The position numbers and the translations under genes were made by a program. A DNA stretch of 64,000 bases from Chryseobacterium oleae (GTDB lineage: Bacteria; Bacteroidota; Bacteroidia; Flavobacteriales; Weeksellaceae): the NCBI RefSeq assembly GCF_900115055.1, contig NZ_FOVD01000001.1:1240001-1304000 (forward strand), read 5' to 3'. Positions 63,124-64,000 of this stretch are shown one piece after another; the first letter of the stretch is position 1; every line of letters begins with the position of its first letter. The notes beneath the pieces were generated by a model that saw nothing but the letters and a program-made list of their open reading frames with translations, was not told the origin of the DNA and searched no databases.

Positions 63124-63666
63124 ATGAAAAAGTTTTTACTGCTACTCGGCATATGCTCCGTTTCTTCGGCATATGCTCAGGGAGGAATGCTGATCATTCA
63201 GAATTTCACCACCAATTACGATTTCCGTGGAGCTATTTTTGCCAGTAACAATGCTGGAGGGTGTTATCCAATTGTCGCCAACCAAAATCCTGATGCGATC
63301 GTTGTACCGGCAGGAGCCACTGCAAAATATGAAAATTACAGGGACCAGTATTCTTCCTCCGCCTTTCCGGTTACTTCCTGGAATGTTAATTTGGGCCCAG
63401 GATCTACCGTCTTACCAAGGCTATGGAGCCATCCCAGTCTGATGCCTGGTGGTGTGATTTCCAATAACACCAAATGGTCGATGTCAAAATTCCAGATGTT
63501 TCACGCAGGAACTTCTGTCCCTGAAACCTACTTTAACGGAAATATCGGGGAAACAGTCGCTGCGTGTAATACTGTTCCCGATGTGATCAACACAGCCTGG
63601 GGAAATGCCAAGTGGTTCACCATCACAGCAGGCACAGATGTTTACACCTATCTAGTCATTCAATAA
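63124..63666 (+). CDS. Secreted protein of unknown family, copy 1
   Basis: A 180-residue protein with signal peptide MKKFLLLLGICSVSSAYAQ. The mature part starts GGMLIIQNFTTNYDFRGAIF, contains AIVVPAGATAKYENYRDQYS and SWNVN, and ends GTDVYTYLVIQ. It carries Cys residues around NNAGGCYPIV and VAACNTVPDV that could pair. I do not recognise the family. The gene that follows encodes a paralogue with the same order of motifs. Confidence 0.7.
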   Translation: MKKFLLLLGICSVSSAYAQGGMLIIQNFTTNYDFRGAIFASNNAGGCYPIVANQNPDAIVVPAGATAKYENYRDQYSSSAFPVTSWNVNLGPGSTVLPRLWSHPSLMPGGVISNNTKWSMSKFQMFHAGTSVPETYFNGNIGETVAACNTVPDVINTAWGNAKWFTITAGTDVYTYLVIQ

Positions 63667-63686
63667 ATCATTTACCTTATATCACT

Positions 63687-64000
63687 ATGAAAAAGATAAC
63701 ATTACTTTTATCCGCTCTGGCAGGTGTTCTTGCTTTTGCGCAAACTTCTCCTCTCGTTATTCAGAACTACAGTGCCTATAATGCAGAAGGCAGACTTCGT
63801 ACCAGCCCGATAAGTGCACCCGGTCCTTATATGTACGCAGCCCCCAATATTCCTTATGGATCATTCACGATACCTGCAGGAGGGTTTACCCAGTACGATA
63901 AATTCAGTACAGCAGGGACAGCTCCTTATGGGATCACATTATGGTATGTTGGAGACCCTACCAATCCTGCGAACAACGGAACATATGCCTATAATCATCC
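63687..64000 (+). CDS. Secreted protein of unknown family, copy 2 (partial, 3' end outside window)
   Basis: An open frame from the ATG at 63687 to the right edge, 104 complete codons. Signal peptide MKKITLLLSALAGVLAFAQ, then SPLVIQNYSAYNAEGRLRTS, FTIPAGGFTQYDKFSTAG and GITLWYVGDP. It shares with copy 1 the order [LI]-IQN-[FY]-[ST], [VI]PAG-x-T-x-Y and a following W-x-V, so the two are tandem paralogues. Start codon follows the previous stop by 20 bases. Confidence 0.72.
   Translation, partial: MKKITLLLSALAGVLAFAQTSPLVIQNYSAYNAEGRLRTSPISAPGPYMYAAPNIPYGSFTIPAGGFTQYDKFSTAGTAPYGITLWYVGDPTNPANNGTYAYNH

Noticed and set aside
1..64000. tRNA, rRNA, CRISPR array or transposase
   Set aside because: I looked for tRNA arm sequences, repeat-spacer patterns and transposase motifs on both strands and saw none. 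Weak or degenerate examples could escape reading by eye.

Overview
The window looks like a chromosomal segment from a Chryseobacterium-type bacterium (Bacteroidota, Flavobacteriia, Weeksellaceae). The evidence is low G+C, flavobacterial -7 promoter boxes (TAnnTTTG), a T9SS type A C-terminal domain, an Oar-like TonB-dependent receptor, a B1 metallo-beta-lactamase of the kind common in this group, and many secreted proteins with the VGIGT/N-x-x-P start. This assignment is inferred from sequence character and was not tested against a database.

Left part (1-25,923, all minus strand): one co-directional surface-polysaccharide locus, read right to left and cut by the window's left edge. It starts with recX, then a PglE-like aminotransferase, a PglF/FlaA1-like dehydratase, Wza, a Wzc tyrosine kinase, and WbpA, LhgO, WbpE, WbpD and WbpB. 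These are followed by Wzx, Wzy, a beta-helix protein, a T9SS cargo protein with delta-60 repeats, a glycosyltransferase, WbuX/HisH/HisF, an AsnB-like amidotransferase, CapE, a sugar-epimerase cupin and CapF (partial). The enzymes point to three sugars: UDP-2,3-diacetamido-glucuronic acid (WbpA/B/E/D), an L-FucNAc-type sugar that may be amidinated (CapE/CapF plus WbuX/HisH/HisF), and a 4-amino-4,6-dideoxy-GlcNAc (PglF/PglE). Two points stand out. L-2-hydroxyglutarate oxidase sits among the Wbp genes, where it could recycle a by-product. A T9SS cargo gene lies inside a locus with a Wbp pathway plus an amidotransferase, which recalls the Wbp-derived sugar that anchors T9SS cargo in Porphyromonas.

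Middle (25,984-39,385, minus strand): glyA; an arsenic island (arsR, a DUF6428 gene, an ArsC-like phosphatase and ACR3) with ArsR-type palindromic operators; a thioredoxin-reductase-like flavoprotein whose promoter overlaps a related palindrome; a putative lipoprotein B1 metallo-beta-lactamase; a GT39 membrane glycosyltransferase; a zinc-ribbon protein; and a MacAB-like export operon (ATPase, two permeases, adaptor).

Right part (39,812-64,000): a class I ribonucleotide reductase operon (nrdB, a small ABM-like gene, nrdA) with a perfect DnaA box upstream; three tandem secreted proteins resembling phage tail collars with paired HxH motifs; a second unit with a VGINT protein and an L-type lectin, whose promoter region is a diverged copy of the first; a large TonB receptor; then mostly housekeeping and hypothetical genes (DUF72, HD hydrolase, alpha/beta hydrolase, ribokinase-like, DUF4241, GIY-YIG, valS, DUF1573, PPK2). 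The right edge holds a lipoprotein followed by a tandem pair of unknown secreted paralogues, the second one cut by the window end. Several intergenic regions carry dispersed inverted-repeat or REP-like elements. I saw no tRNA, rRNA, CRISPR array, transposase or prophage structural module.
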